From Candidatus Endomicrobiellum cryptotermitis (lineage in GTDB: Bacteria; Elusimicrobiota; Endomicrobiia; Endomicrobiales; Endomicrobiaceae): a DNA stretch of 64,000 bases. The DNA lies in contig JAIRNY010000012.1 in NCBI GenBank assembly GCA_031257835.1, positions 89,343 to 153,342 of the forward strand, in the 5' to 3' direction. The notes below the pieces were generated by a model. The model was not told where the DNA came from. It did not search any database and saw only the letters and a list, made by a program, of their open reading frames with translations. Position 1 is the stretch's first letter; each line of letters opens with the position of its first letter. Positions 10,604 through 21,673 of this stretch are shown piece by piece. A program made the position numbers and the translations under genes.

Positions 10604-11857
10604 ATGGCGCTTGTTGTAATGAAATTTGGCGGTTCTTCTGTAGCAGACGCAGATAAAATAAAATTGGTCGCTGATAGAGTAGTTGAAAAAAAGAAAGCAG
10701 GCAATAAAGTTGTAGTTGTTGTTTCTGCTCCTGGTGGCACAACTGACGATTTACTAGCTATGTCACAAAACATCACATCTAATCCTCCAGACAGAGAACT
10801 AGATATACTGCTTGCAACCGGCGAAATGATCTCTATATCTCTTTTATCTATGGCAATAAACTTTATGGGACAAAAAGCAATCTCTTTAACTGGCCCTCAG
10901 GCAGGCATTATAGCAGATACTAGTTATACTAAGGCAAGAATTAAAAAAGTAAACCCAAAAAAGATAAAAGCTATGCTTGCAAAAGATACTATTGTTGTAG
11001 TTGCAGGGTTTCAAGCTTTAAACGCTAAGGGTGATGTTACAACATTAGGTAGAGGCGGTTCAGATTTAACTGCAGTTGCATTAGCTGCGCAATTACATGC
11101 AGATTTTTGTGAAATATATTCTGATGTTGAAGGTGTGTTTACGACCGATCCAAGAGTAGTAAAAGATGCAAGAAAGATTGAGTATATATCTTATGATGAA
11201 ATGCTTGAGCTTGCAGCGGCTGGTGCTCAAGTTTTGCAGTCCAGAAGTGTTGAGGTTGCCAAAAAGTTTGGTGTAGAAATTCATTCAAGAAGTACTTTTA
11301 GTCAAAATCCAGGGACGATAATAACAAGTAAGGAAAATATCAGGAGGAAAAAGATGGAAGCATTGTTAGTGTCAGGTATAGCTTTTGATAAAAATCAAGT
11401 AAAGTTTACAATAATAGACCTCCCAGACCTTCCTGGGATAGCAGCTAAGATTTTTAGTAAACTTGCAAAAGCTGGTGTAAATGTAGATATGATAATTCAA
11501 TCTGCGGCGATAAACAAAAAAAATGACATTTCTTTTACAGTAAGCAAACAAGATCTTAAGAAAACACAAATTGAATTAGATAAGCTTGCTCAAGAACTTA
11601 AAGCCTCACAAGTGATTTATGATGAACATGTTTCAAAAATTTCTGTTGTTGGTATAGGTATGAAAAGCAATGTAGGAGTGGCGGGCAAAATGTTTGAAAT
11701 ACTTCATAAAAAAGGCATCAACATAGAAATGATTTCTACAAGCGAAATAAAAATATCTTGTATTATAGATGAAAGAGATTTAACAACAGCAGTAGAAGAA
11801 CTTCATAAGGGGTTTGGTCTTTCTAAAAAAAATAGGAGTTTTTATGATAAAGCCTAA
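10604..11857 (+). CDS. lysC: Aspartate kinase
   Basis: VMKFGGSSVADADKI, LGRGGSDLTAVALAAQLHADFCEIYSDVEGVFTTDPR; two C-terminal ACT domains. Confidence 0.96.
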   Translation: MALVVMKFGGSSVADADKIKLVADRVVEKKKAGNKVVVVVSAPGGTTDDLLAMSQNITSNPPDRELDILLATGEMISISLLSMAINFMGQKAISLTGPQAGIIADTSYTKARIKKVNPKKIKAMLAKDTIVVVAGFQALNAKGDVTTLGRGGSDLTAVALAAQLHADFCEIYSDVEGVFTTDPRVVKDARKIEYISYDEMLELAAAGAQVLQSRSVEVAKKFGVEIHSRSTFSQNPGTIITSKENIRRKKMEALLVSGIAFDKNQVKFTIIDLPDLPGIAAKIFSKLAKAGVNVDMIIQSAAINKKNDISFTVSKQDLKKTQIELDKLAQELKASQVIYDEHVSKISVVGIGMKSNVGVAGKMFEILHKKGINIEMISTSEIKISCIIDERDLTTAVEELHKGFGLSKKNRSFYDKA

Positions 11858-12032
11858 CGGTTTTACGCTTATAGAACTTATAATAGTGCTGGTTATAATA
11901 GGGGTTTTAAGTATTATAGCTATACCTGTATATAGAAGTTATGTAGACAAAGATCAAATTGCTCAACAAAGTAAAGACACAGAAAATGTTCAAAAACAAG
12001 AAACTTACTTAGAAGATGTTACTGGTAACTAA
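11844..12032 (+). CDS. Short type IV pilin-like protein (prepilin N-methylation motif)
   Basis: MIKPNGFTLIELIIVLVIIGVLSIIAIPVYRSYV; ends after 62 aa. Confidence 0.75.
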   Translation: MIKPNGFTLIELIIVLVIIGVLSIIAIPVYRSYVDKDQIAQQSKDTENVQKQETYLEDVTGN

Positions 12033-12183
12033 TTCAAAAGAGTTTTTTGAATAGCTTGATGGGGATAATCTTTAATTTTGTAAAATTTTGACAGATATCA
12101 AATAAAATGATAAAATTCTTTCTAATTTTTAATTAAAAATTAGAAAAAATAATTAGTAATTTTGTCTTTTTTTCGGGGTTATA

Positions 12184-12972
12184 ATGGTAGTACCATTTAT
12201 AGAAATAAAAAATGTTTCAAAAATATTTACAAGTCATAAACGAGATTTTAAAGTTTTAAAAGGTGTTAATCTTGAGATTGAAAGAGGCGATATCTTTGGC
12301 ATAGTTGGTTTTAGCGGGGCAGGTAAGTCTACACTTATACGCTGTATTAATGGACTAGAAACAATTTCTTCTGGGTCAATCCGTGTTGGTAAATATCAAG
12401 TAAATAAACTTTCTAAAAAAGATGCAAACGCTTATAGACAAAAAATTGGCATGGTGTTTCAACATTTTAATCTTTTTGATTCTAGAACAGTTTATGGAAA
12501 TGTTGCATTCCCTTTAGAGATTGCAAAAGAAGATAAAGAAGAAATACATAAAAGAGTTTTAAAAATTTTGGATTTGGTAGGTATAATAGATAAAAAAGAT
12601 TTTTATCCTGGTCAACTTTCCGGTGGGCAAAAACAGCGTGTAGGTATAGCAAGGGCTTTGGCAAATCATCCAAATGTTTTGCTTAGTGATGAGGCTACGT
12701 CTGCACTAGATCCTGTAACATCTATGTCGGTATTAGATTTATTAAAAGATATAAATAAAAAGTTAGAGCTTACCATTATTTTAATTACACATTCTTTAGA
12801 TGTGGTAAAATATACTTGTAAGAATATGGCAGTTTTAGAAAAAGGAATAGCTGCAGAAACAGGAAACGTTAAAAAAATATTTGAAAGTCCGCAAAGCTAT
12901 ACAGCTAAAGTGTTTATAAAACACAATGCGTGTTTATCTAATGCTTATTTTAGTGGTGAAGGTATATGGTAG
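12184..12972 (+). CDS. metN: Methionine ABC transporter ATP-binding protein
   Basis: GFSGAGKSTLIRCINGLE, LSGGQKQRVGIARALA; next to metI/metQ. Confidence 0.93.
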   Translation: MVVPFIEIKNVSKIFTSHKRDFKVLKGVNLEIERGDIFGIVGFSGAGKSTLIRCINGLETISSGSIRVGKYQVNKLSKKDANAYRQKIGMVFQHFNLFDSRTVYGNVAFPLEIAKEDKEEIHKRVLKILDLVGIIDKKDFYPGQLSGGQKQRVGIARALANHPNVLLSDEATSALDPVTSMSVLDLLKDINKKLELTIILITHSLDVVKYTCKNMAVLEKGIAAETGNVKKIFESPQSYTAKVFIKHNACLSNAYFSGEGIW

Positions 12973-13655
12973 ATTTTTTTATAAAATTATTTAATCAAGA
13001 AAGTTTAGACATTATATTGCCTGCTACTTGGCAGACACTGTACATGGTTTTAATTGCTACGCCAATTACAGTATTTTTAGGGCTAATTTTTGGTATCTCT
13101 CTTTACATTACAGACAAAAATGGGTTTCATCCATCGCCTATTTTTAATAGAACTTTTGGAGCAGTAATAAATGCGGTTATGGCTTTACCATCAATGATTG
13201 TAATAGTTTTGGCACTACCATTATCAAAGTTTGTGTTAGGTGTATCCTATGGTCCAAAAGCTTGTATAATAGCTTTAACTATAGTTTGTACACCTATATT
13301 TTCCAGGCTGGTTGAAAATAGCATTTTGGAAGTGTCTAAGGGAAAAATTGAAGCAGCAAAATCTATGGGAGCATCAATCTTTGATATAATTTTTAAAGTT
13401 ATGCTTCCAGAAGCATTTCCTACTCTTATAAGAAATTTTGTAGTTTTGACTACAACATTAATTTCAGTAACTGCAATAGCTGGCACTTTTGGAGCGGGTG
13501 GGCTTGGAGAAGTTGCTGTACGTTTTGGATATCACAGATTTCGTACAGATATTCTTCTAGCTGCAGTTTTAGTTTTATTAGTTTTAGTAGAGGTTCTTCA
13601 GCTTTTAGGGGACAAACTTTCCAAACGAATATTGAAAAAAAGACATCTCATCTAA
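12966..13655 (+). CDS. metI: Methionine ABC transporter permease
   Basis: TWQTLYMV..., EAAKSMGASIFDIIFKVMLPEAFPTLI, GAGGLGEVAVRFGYHRF. Confidence 0.93.
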   Translation: MVDFFIKLFNQESLDIILPATWQTLYMVLIATPITVFLGLIFGISLYITDKNGFHPSPIFNRTFGAVINAVMALPSMIVIVLALPLSKFVLGVSYGPKACIIALTIVCTPIFSRLVENSILEVSKGKIEAAKSMGASIFDIIFKVMLPEAFPTLIRNFVVLTTTLISVTAIAGTFGAGGLGEVAVRFGYHRFRTDILLAAVLVLLVLVEVLQLLGDKLSKRILKKRHLI

Positions 13656-13739
13656 ATTCTACTTTTAACATCCTTTACTTAATCTAAAGAAAATTATAAT
13701 AAATGTAAGTAATATTTACATATTAAAGGGGACTTTAAA

Positions 13740-14540
13740 GTGAAAAAGTTGATAGTAGCTATTATATTGTTTTTAGTAACATTTCCGTCAATTAGCTGTG
13801 CTTTAAATGAAAACAGAACTGTTTTAAAAATTTCAGCAGATGCAGTCCCTCATACTGAACTATTAGAGTTAATAAAACCAGACCTTGCAAAACAAGGTAT
13901 AGACTTAAAAATTTATACAATGACTGACATAACTTTGGCCAATACGCAGGTTTCAGATGGAGAACTTGATGCAAATTTCCTTCAACATAACGAATATTTA
14001 AGAGCTCAGATTAAAGATAGACATTTAGATTTAGTAAATGTTAGCAATATTCATGTTGAACCTATGGGGATATATTCTGACAAGTATAAATCAGTTAAAG
14101 ATTTGCCAAACAATGCAAAAATAGGAATTATAAACGATAGTACTAATGAATACCGTGCATTAGTCTTACTTGAAAAAGCAGGTTTTATAAAATTAAAAAG
14201 TACAACAAAGCCTTACACAGCTAGTACACAAGATATAGAAAGATATATTAAACCAGTAAAAGTTGTTGAATTAGATCCTCCTCTTGTTGCGCGAATAAAA
14301 GATCAGTTTGATGCGTATATAACTTGGTCAAGCAAGATTTTAGAAGCGGGTATAGATTTGCATAAGGTAAGAATTTTTAGTGAAGGAGGAGACTCTCCTT
14401 ATGCAAATATTGTAGCTGTAAATTCTAAAAAAGTTAATGATCCTGCAATTAAAGCTTTAGTTAAAGCTTTAAAATCAGAAAAAGTTCAAAAATTTATTTC
14501 ACAAAAATATAAGGGTGCAATTATTGCTTCTTCTAATTAA
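13740..14540 (+). CDS. metQ: Methionine-binding lipoprotein
   Basis: LKISADAVPHTELLELIKPDL, ANFLQHNEYL, HVEPMGIYSDKYKSVKDLPNNAKIGIINDSTNEYRAL. Confidence 0.93.
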   Translation: MKKLIVAIILFLVTFPSISCALNENRTVLKISADAVPHTELLELIKPDLAKQGIDLKIYTMTDITLANTQVSDGELDANFLQHNEYLRAQIKDRHLDLVNVSNIHVEPMGIYSDKYKSVKDLPNNAKIGIINDSTNEYRALVLLEKAGFIKLKSTTKPYTASTQDIERYIKPVKVVELDPPLVARIKDQFDAYITWSSKILEAGIDLHKVRIFSEGGDSPYANIVAVNSKKVNDPAIKALVKALKSEKVQKFISQKYKGAIIASSN

Positions 14541-14600
14541 ATTTTAAAATTTGAATTTTAAAAGCCATTTTAAGGATTTTGTAATAAATCTAAAAATAAA

Positions 14601-14640
14601 CACTAACGCAACAGGCGTTACAGTAACCGCCATCGCGTTA
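14601..14640. repeat. Copy 1 of a hairpin-forming repeat flanking the ATPase pseudogene
   Basis: CACTAACGCAACAGGCGTTACAGTAACCGCCATCGCGTTA; matches 16062-16100 with 5 substitutions and 1 gap by eye; internal dyad TAACGC..GGCGTTAC/GTAACCGCC..GCGTTA. Confidence 0.7.
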
Positions 14641-14822
14641 ACACCTGACTTGACCATCTGGGTTATCCCAATCTTATATTTTTATGTTTTAATCCCTCGT
14701 TTTAAAGTCAAGAGTGTTAATTTTACATTACATATCTTCCATAGAAAAGCCCTGAAAACTTATTTTGTAGCCTGTTAATTTTTGAACTAATCTACTTGCT
14801 TTGCTTTTTAATAATGTGATGT

Positions 14823-16037
14823 CTATATTTTTTTCTGCCGTTGTATCTCGGCAAAGAGCACACGTTTTTCATATTCATTTATAGCGACAATATCAATTTT
14901 GTTTTTGTTTCCAATTTTCCAATAAGAACCAATTGCAGAAAAGTTACATTCATTTGCGATTTTTTTTGTAAAGTAACGTTCTAAAATTGTGCCACTATAC
15001 GTTGAGTAATCTCTTTTAATTATATCTTTTACATATTTAAAGTTGCGCATTTCAATAGCGCTACGATATTTATATATAAATCTAAACCAAAAATTTAAAA
15101 AGTTATCTGTAATATAGTATCTTACATTTCTACTTAATGGTTTTGCAAAAATTGGCCTTACTTTTGAAATTAAAGAAAAATCATTTTCTAATCTCTCTAA
15201 GAAACTCCTACTTGCATTCCCATAGCAGATTCTATTTCACTTATAGACGTTTTAGAAGATGCTATTAAAGTAAGAATTAAAAAATAGTTTCCATAATCTT
15301 TCCCGAATTCATCAATTAGAATATTTTTGCCTTCATCTAAAAATAACGAATTTTCTGAAAATATTTCATTGATCATTGCCTCAAATGACAGTGCTTTGGC
15401 TTGTATAAAAAGTTCAACATACTTAGCAACTCCGCCAGAAAGAGCATACATTGCAAGTAAATCTTCGCTGGTATGTTTGGGATAATAATCGTTGAGAATA
15501 TTTTTAAGTGTATCAATAGAAAATGGAAGTAACTGTATTCTGGACGTGGCTCTTCCAAAAAGAGGTTCTTTTGAATTTTCAAAAATTTTATGCATCAAAG
15601 AATAAATAGAACTACACAAAATCAAATTAATGTGACTAGACTGTTTATTTATGTCCCATATATGTTGCATATCGCTATAAATAGAGAAATTAATATTAAT
15701 GAATTCTTGAAACTCATCAATAATCAAAGTAAAAGATTGATGTTTTGATAAGTCCATAATATAGACAAATAAATCTTTAAATGTTGTAACAGACCCAAAA
15801 ACAGTTACAGACAACTTCTCTTTTATTTCATTAAGATATTCTTGACAAAGCAGAGATTCATTTTTTAGCTACAAAAAAATAAAGAGTCGTAGTTTTTTTG
15901 TAAGCTTTTGTAAGTAAAGTTGTTTTACCTATGCGTCGCCGACCAAGCATAAAAGGCATTTGAGCGTTTTTAGAAGAATTTTGTCTAATTTTGGATAATA
16001 ACTCAAGTTCATTTTCCCTATCATAAAATTTAAACAT
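14823..16037 (-). pseudogene. AAA ATPase (archaeal-type ATPase with DUF234-like C-terminus), frameshifted
   Basis: FKFYDRENELELLSKIRQ...MLGRRRIGKTTLLTKAY (Walker A), then FTLIIDEFQEFININ in another frame, then CNFSAIGSYWKIGNKNKIDIVAINEYEKRVLFAEI. Confidence 0.85.
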
Positions 16038-16061
16038 TAATGTCATCCTCCACCATGTTAA

Positions 16062-16100
16062 CATTAACGCAACAGACATTACAGTAACCGCATTGCATTA
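16062..16100. repeat. Copy 2 of the repeat at 14601-14640 (direct orientation)
   Basis: CATTAACGCAACAGACATTACAGTAACCGCATTGCATTA. Confidence 0.7.
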
Positions 16101-16188
16101 GTATATCAAATATTTTGGACTAACGAAATAATGATTGTAAAATAAATCTGAGATTTTATTGATGAGTTAGAAATGCACCAGGCTTAAG

Positions 16189-17445
16189 TTAAATTTTAGT
16201 TCTTTTAATATTTGCGCCAAGTGTTTTTAATTTTGTTTCAAGTGCGTCATATCCTCTATCTAAATGATAAACTCTTGAAATAACAGTTTTACCTTCAGCA
16301 GCAAGTCCGGCTAAAATCAAAGCTGCCCCTGCTCTTAAGTCTGAAACCATTACAGGTGCTCCAGATAATTTTTTCACGCCCCTTACTAGCACTTCATTCC
16401 CATTTGCTGTAATATTTGCGCCAAATCTTTGTAGTTCAGACACATGCATAAATCTATTTTCAAAAATTGTTTCAGTTATCTTAGAGGTTCCCTTAGCAAG
16501 GCACATTAGTGCCATCCATTGAGCTTGCACATCTGTAGGAAAACCAGGATAAACGCCAGTTACAATATTTTTAGATTTTAAATACTTTGTCCACTTTACA
16601 AAAATTGTATTTTGTGTTTCTTTTATAGTAATGCCACAACTTTTTAAACTTTTGCTTATAGTATAAAGATGCTTTGGCTCTACATTTTTAATGGTAACAT
16701 GCCCTTTTGTTATTGCAGTTGCAATCATATAAGTTGCAGCTTCTATTCTATCTGGAATTACAGAGTGCACAAACCCTTTTAGTTTTTTTGTTCCATTTAT
16801 AATAATTTTGTTAGTACCTGCTCCTGCAATGTTTGCGCCCATTTTAACTAGGACGTTTGCTAAGTCTTCTATTTCTGGTTCTCTAGCTGCATTAATAATG
16901 GTGACTTTCCCTTCTGCTAAAACTGCACTAAGCAGTACGTTTTCTGTAGCCCCAACGCTAGGGAACTTAAAATGTATAACGTTCCCTTTTAGCCCATTTT
17001 TAGCGAAAGTTTTTACATATCCTTCGTTTATAGAAATTTCTGCCCCTAACTGTTTAAACGCATATAGATGTATGTCGATTGGCCTAGAACCTATTGTGCA
17101 CCCTCCAGGCAAAGATACGTAGGCTTTTTTAAGTCTTGCTAGTAATGGTCCCATTATTAAAATACTAGCCCTCATTTTTCTCACTAGATCATACGGAGCA
17201 ATGTGTTTGTACTTTTGTTTAGATATAACTTTTACAGTATGGCCTTTTTTTATTGCTTTTTTCCCTATAAAATTTAGAAGTCCTATAGTGGTGTCAACAT
17301 CTGCAAGAGATGGTACATTTTTTATTATAACAGGCTCATCTGTAAGCAAGGAAGCAAACAAGATAGGCAAAGCAGAATTCTTTGATCCAGATATTTTTAT
17401 TTCTCCCTTTAACTGTTTCCCGCCGTGTATTAAGATTTTATCCAT
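16189..17445 (-). CDS. murA: UDP-N-acetylglucosamine 1-carboxyvinyltransferase
   Basis: LKGEIKISGSKNSALPILFASLLT, PGGCTIGSRPIDIHL, YPGFPTDVQAQWMAL, VSDLRAGAALILAGL. Confidence 0.97.
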   Translation of the reverse strand: MDKILIHGGKQLKGEIKISGSKNSALPILFASLLTDEPVIIKNVPSLADVDTTIGLLNFIGKKAIKKGHTVKVISKQKYKHIAPYDLVRKMRASILIMGPLLARLKKAYVSLPGGCTIGSRPIDIHLYAFKQLGAEISINEGYVKTFAKNGLKGNVIHFKFPSVGATENVLLSAVLAEGKVTIINAAREPEIEDLANVLVKMGANIAGAGTNKIIINGTKKLKGFVHSVIPDRIEAATYMIATAITKGHVTIKNVEPKHLYTISKSLKSCGITIKETQNTIFVKWTKYLKSKNIVTGVYPGFPTDVQAQWMALMCLAKGTSKITETIFENRFMHVSELQRFGANITANGNEVLVRGVKKLSGAPVMVSDLRAGAALILAGLAAEGKTVISRVYHLDRGYDALETKLKTLGANIKRTKI

Positions 17446-17762
17446 TATAAAAGGTCTACGAAATAATAATAAAACATACTTAGAACTTCATCTTTAAGTT
17501 TGGCTACAAGAAGTAAATCCAAATATGACAACACTCAACATAAATGAAATACAATTTTTCATGGTTTTTCTCTTAAGCTATGTATAATCTAATTTTAAAA
17601 AGGTCTTTATTACAATGTCTTTAAAAAATAGCAAACTGGATACATCTTTAAAGCCAAATCACGTCTTCAGTCAAATCAGATTCTATATATAATAATAGCA
17701 AATTTTTTTAAGAAATTGTTGAATTAATGTAAATATTTTTAGAGGGGCTTGATAATAGTCTT

Positions 17763-18891
17763 ATGAAAAAGTTTTTCTCTGTTGTAATCGTAGTATGTTT
17801 TTTTTGTCCTTATAGCTTCTCTGAGACTATAGATATTTCTATGGTTGAAGAGCAGACTATAAAAAATAACACTCATTTAAAAGCAGCTCAGTTGGATTTA
17901 AATAACGCTAAACAAGAGTATGCTAGTACATTTAGTTTGTTTTTGCCGAAAATAGTTTTTTCGGGTAACATGTCTGACACTAAGAATGAGTTACAAAGTT
18001 TAAATACAATAAGGAATTATCCATTAAATCTAGAAGGTTCATTATCTTTGTTTGAAGGTTTTTCGTCGTACAATGAATTAAAAGAAAAGTCTGCTAAACT
18101 TAAGATTGCTCAAGCTAATTATGATAGAACGGTTTCCGATATTAGATATGAAGCTCATTGTTGTTATGCCAACTTAATATGGGCATATGAGACAGTTTCT
18201 TTATTGGAAAAAATAAAAGAAAGGCGTAAAGAAAATAGAGATTTAATACAACTAAAATATAATTCTGGCAACGTTGATATTGGTTCATTAAAAAGGTGTG
18301 ATGCAGATGTTGCTTTGGCAGAATACAATTTAAAAAGAGCAAAAAGAAATATACAAACAGCAAGTACAGCTTTGCTTAATGCTATAGGAAGAATAGATGA
18401 TATAACAATTTTAGAACTGCTTGACCACTTTTGGTATAAGGGTGAGATTTTAGCTAAACCAGACTTTAATACTTTAATAGCAACAATTCCAGAATTTTTA
18501 AATGCACAATATAACTTTGAAATGTATAAGTATATAAATCGTAAAATCAAAAGTCAGTGGTTGCCGTATATAAATTTGTTAGGGAGTGTTGGCAACAATG
18601 ATTTACATTGGGTCCCGGAAGCACAAATTTTTACTGGTGGTAAAAGGTACAGAGATCTTAAAATAGCGTCAACTCACGTCAACTCATATGAAAGTTGCTT
18701 CTTATAAGCTTACAGCTACAGTTAGCTCTTTAAAAAAATATATTAAGGGACTTTGCACTTACTATGATTGGTACTCAATAGAAAACGATTATATATCAGC
18801 ACAACAAAACTTGTTAGATGCTAAGAAAACTGCATCTATTGAGGAAGCAAAATGGTTAAATTTTATAGGTAAAGGTTTTGATAAGCAATAA
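17763..18891 (+). pseudogene. TolC-like outer membrane efflux protein, frameshifted near 18690
   Basis: Signal peptide; DISMVEEQTIKNNTHLKAAQLDLNNAKQEY; ORF 17763-18707 continues as the 18688-18891 ORF in another frame. Confidence 0.8.
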
Positions 18892-18904
18892 AAGAGGAAT
18901 GTAA

Positions 18905-19824
18905 ATGAAGAGAATATTTTTGATTTTAGGAGTTTTATTTGTTGTTATATTAGTATTTATTATTTTGAAGCCGTATTCTCAAAAAATAGATGCTCAGGAA
19001 AAACTTCAGCTAAGAGAACTCCACGTTGAATTTAGAGAAACAGGTGCAGTAAATCCGCGCAATAGACTAGAAATTAAACCTCCTTTTGCTGGTAGAATAG
19101 AACAGATTTTAGTTAACGAAGGAGACACGATAAAAAAAGGGCAAATAATTATTTGGATGAGTTCTAGTGAAAGAGCTACTATGATAGATGCTGCAAGAGC
19201 AATTGGAGACGAAGAATATGCAAGATGGCAAGATATATATAAACCTACTCCAATAGTGGCACCTATGAGCGGGTTTATTATATATAGGCAAAAAGAACCT
19301 GGGCAAACTGTTACTGCTGCAGATGCGATTTAGTAATGGCTGATGATTTGATAATAGATGCAAATATAGATGAAACAGATTTAAGGTACATATCCATAGG
19401 TAAAAAACTTACAATGTATTTGGATGCATATCCTGGAGAGGAGTTTGATGGTATTATAGAGCATATTTCTTATGAAGCAAGAGTTTTAAATAAGGTTACG
19501 TTTTATAATGTAAAAATAAGGCCTGTAGAAAAACCTGATATGTTTAGGTCTGGTATGACAGTTACTATAACTGTAACTGCTCAATCAAAAAAAGATGCTA
19601 GATCTATTTCTAATAATTTTATCACAGAAAAAGACCATAAAAAAACTATTGCAGTAAAAATGGGCACAGATAAAAAAACTGTATTTGAGACAAGAGAAGT
19701 TACAACAGGCGTAACAGATGGTAAATATACAGAAATTGTGTCAGGCTTAAATGACAACGAAACAGTGGTTATTTTGCATCAACCAAAAAAAGTAAAAACA
19801 AAATCGTTAATGAGAAATAAATGA
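18905..19824 (+). pseudogene. HlyD/MacA-like periplasmic adaptor, interrupted at about 19333
   Basis: ETGAVNPRNRLEIKPPFAGRIEQILVNEGDTIKKGQIIIWMSS, then in-frame TAG, then ADDLIIDANIDETDLRYISIGKKLTMYLDAYPG. Confidence 0.8.
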
Positions 19825-21673
19825 AAGTAATAGAGTTAAAAAATGTTAAAAAAAACGTATTATCTAGAAAAATTAGATGTGCCGGTACTACACGGCATAA
19901 ATTTAGAATAAATCAGGGCGAGTTTGTAGCAATAATGGGGCATTCAGGTAGTGGAAAATCTACATTACTTAACATATTAGGTCTATTAGATAAACCAACA
20001 GAAGGTTCATACAAATTAGCTGGGATAGAAATATCAAAGTATACACAAACAGAATTAGCAGCGTTAAGAAATCATTATTTAGGGTTTGTGTTTCAACAAT
20101 TTAATCTTTTTCGAAAGATGAGAAAGTGCATGCAGATGCATTAACGTTGTTAGAAATGATAGGGCTTTCAAAAAGGCTAGACCACAAACCAAATGAAATA
20201 TCTGGTGGACAACAACAGAGAGTAGCAATAGCAAGGGCATTAATAAATAAACCGTTAATTATCTTTGCAGACGAACCTACAGGTAATCTAGACACAAAAA
20301 CAACAAAAGAAATAATAAAAATATTAAAAGATTTAAACAATTCTGGAATAACAATAGTGATGGTAACACACGAACCGGAATTGGCAGCGTATGCGACAAG
20401 AACGATAACTGTGCAAGATGGACTAATAGTAGCAGATGAGCAAACTGAACTACAAAAAAAGAAAGGGGGGATTAGAAGAGAAAAAAAAGTAAGTCAAAAG
20501 AGTTTTTCGATAATAAGGATAAGGGATTATTTTGTACAGGCGTATAGGTCGCTAAAGGGAAACAAAATGAGATCAATCCTGTCAATATTAGGTGTAATGA
20601 TAGGAGTTTCAAGTTTAGGGTCTAATCTTTTGATGGTCAGTCCTGGTGCTTCGCAGAAAGGTGGAATTTCTCAAGAAACTGGCGCTTTTATGAGGTTAAA
20701 GAGTGAGGATATAGGAGATTTAAAAAATAATATTAAGGGTATAAAAGCTATTTCAGGTTATTGTATTGGAAGGTCCCAAATTGTTGCAAATGGACATAAC
20801 CACAACACAAGACTTGAGGGAGTTTCTCCTGACTACATAGATTTAAGGGATTCTTATCCTGCTAGTGGAAGATTTTTTACAAAAGAAGAAGATTTAGAAA
20901 GAAAAAAAGTCATATTGCTTGGCGAAACTGTAGTAAAGGAAATTTATGGAGATAAAGATTTTAACCCTATAGGCGAATACATAAAAGTCAATAGAATTGA
21001 CTTTCAAGTTATAGGAGTTTTACCTACCACAGGTTCTAAAGGGTGGAAAGATGAAGATGATAAAGTTTTAATACCTTTAAACACTGCTCTGCGTAGAGTT
21101 TTTGGAGTTGATATTTTAAATTATTTAGATGTGCAAGTAAAAGATAATTCAGATATGTCAAAAGTGTCTGAAGATATTATAACAAGATTATTATTTACAC
21201 ATAGAATGCCTTCTACTGCTAGAGATGCTGTAAGAGTGCTTAACATGGCAGATATTCAAGAAGCGATGTCTGCTATGGCAAGAGCATTTTCTTTGCTTTT
21301 AGGTTCAATAGCGTTTATAAGTTTGTTGGTAGGTGGGATAGGAATAATGAATATAATGTGTTTGTATCTGTTTCAGAGAGAACAAAAGAGATAGGTTTAA
21401 GGAAAGCTATAGGCGCAAACAATAAAGACATATTATTCCAATTTATAATTGAATCAGTGTTTGTATGTTGTGCCGGTGGCCATTATAGGAATAATTTTTG
21501 GGTCAGGAATATCTTTTATAATAAGTAAATTTGCAGGATGGGATACAGTTATAACTTTGTTTTCAATATTGCTTGCCTTTTGTCTTTCTTGTATTATTGG
21601 AATTGTTTTTGGAGTATGGCCTGCAAGAAAAGCGTCATTATTAAATCCTATAGAAGCTTTAAGACACGACTAA
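19821..21673 (+). pseudogene. MacB-like ABC transporter (ATPase + FtsX permease), multiple frameshifts
   Basis: [20 protein letters not shown] / [34 protein letters not shown] / IGVWPARKASLLNPIEALRHD spread over three ORFs. Confidence 0.85.
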
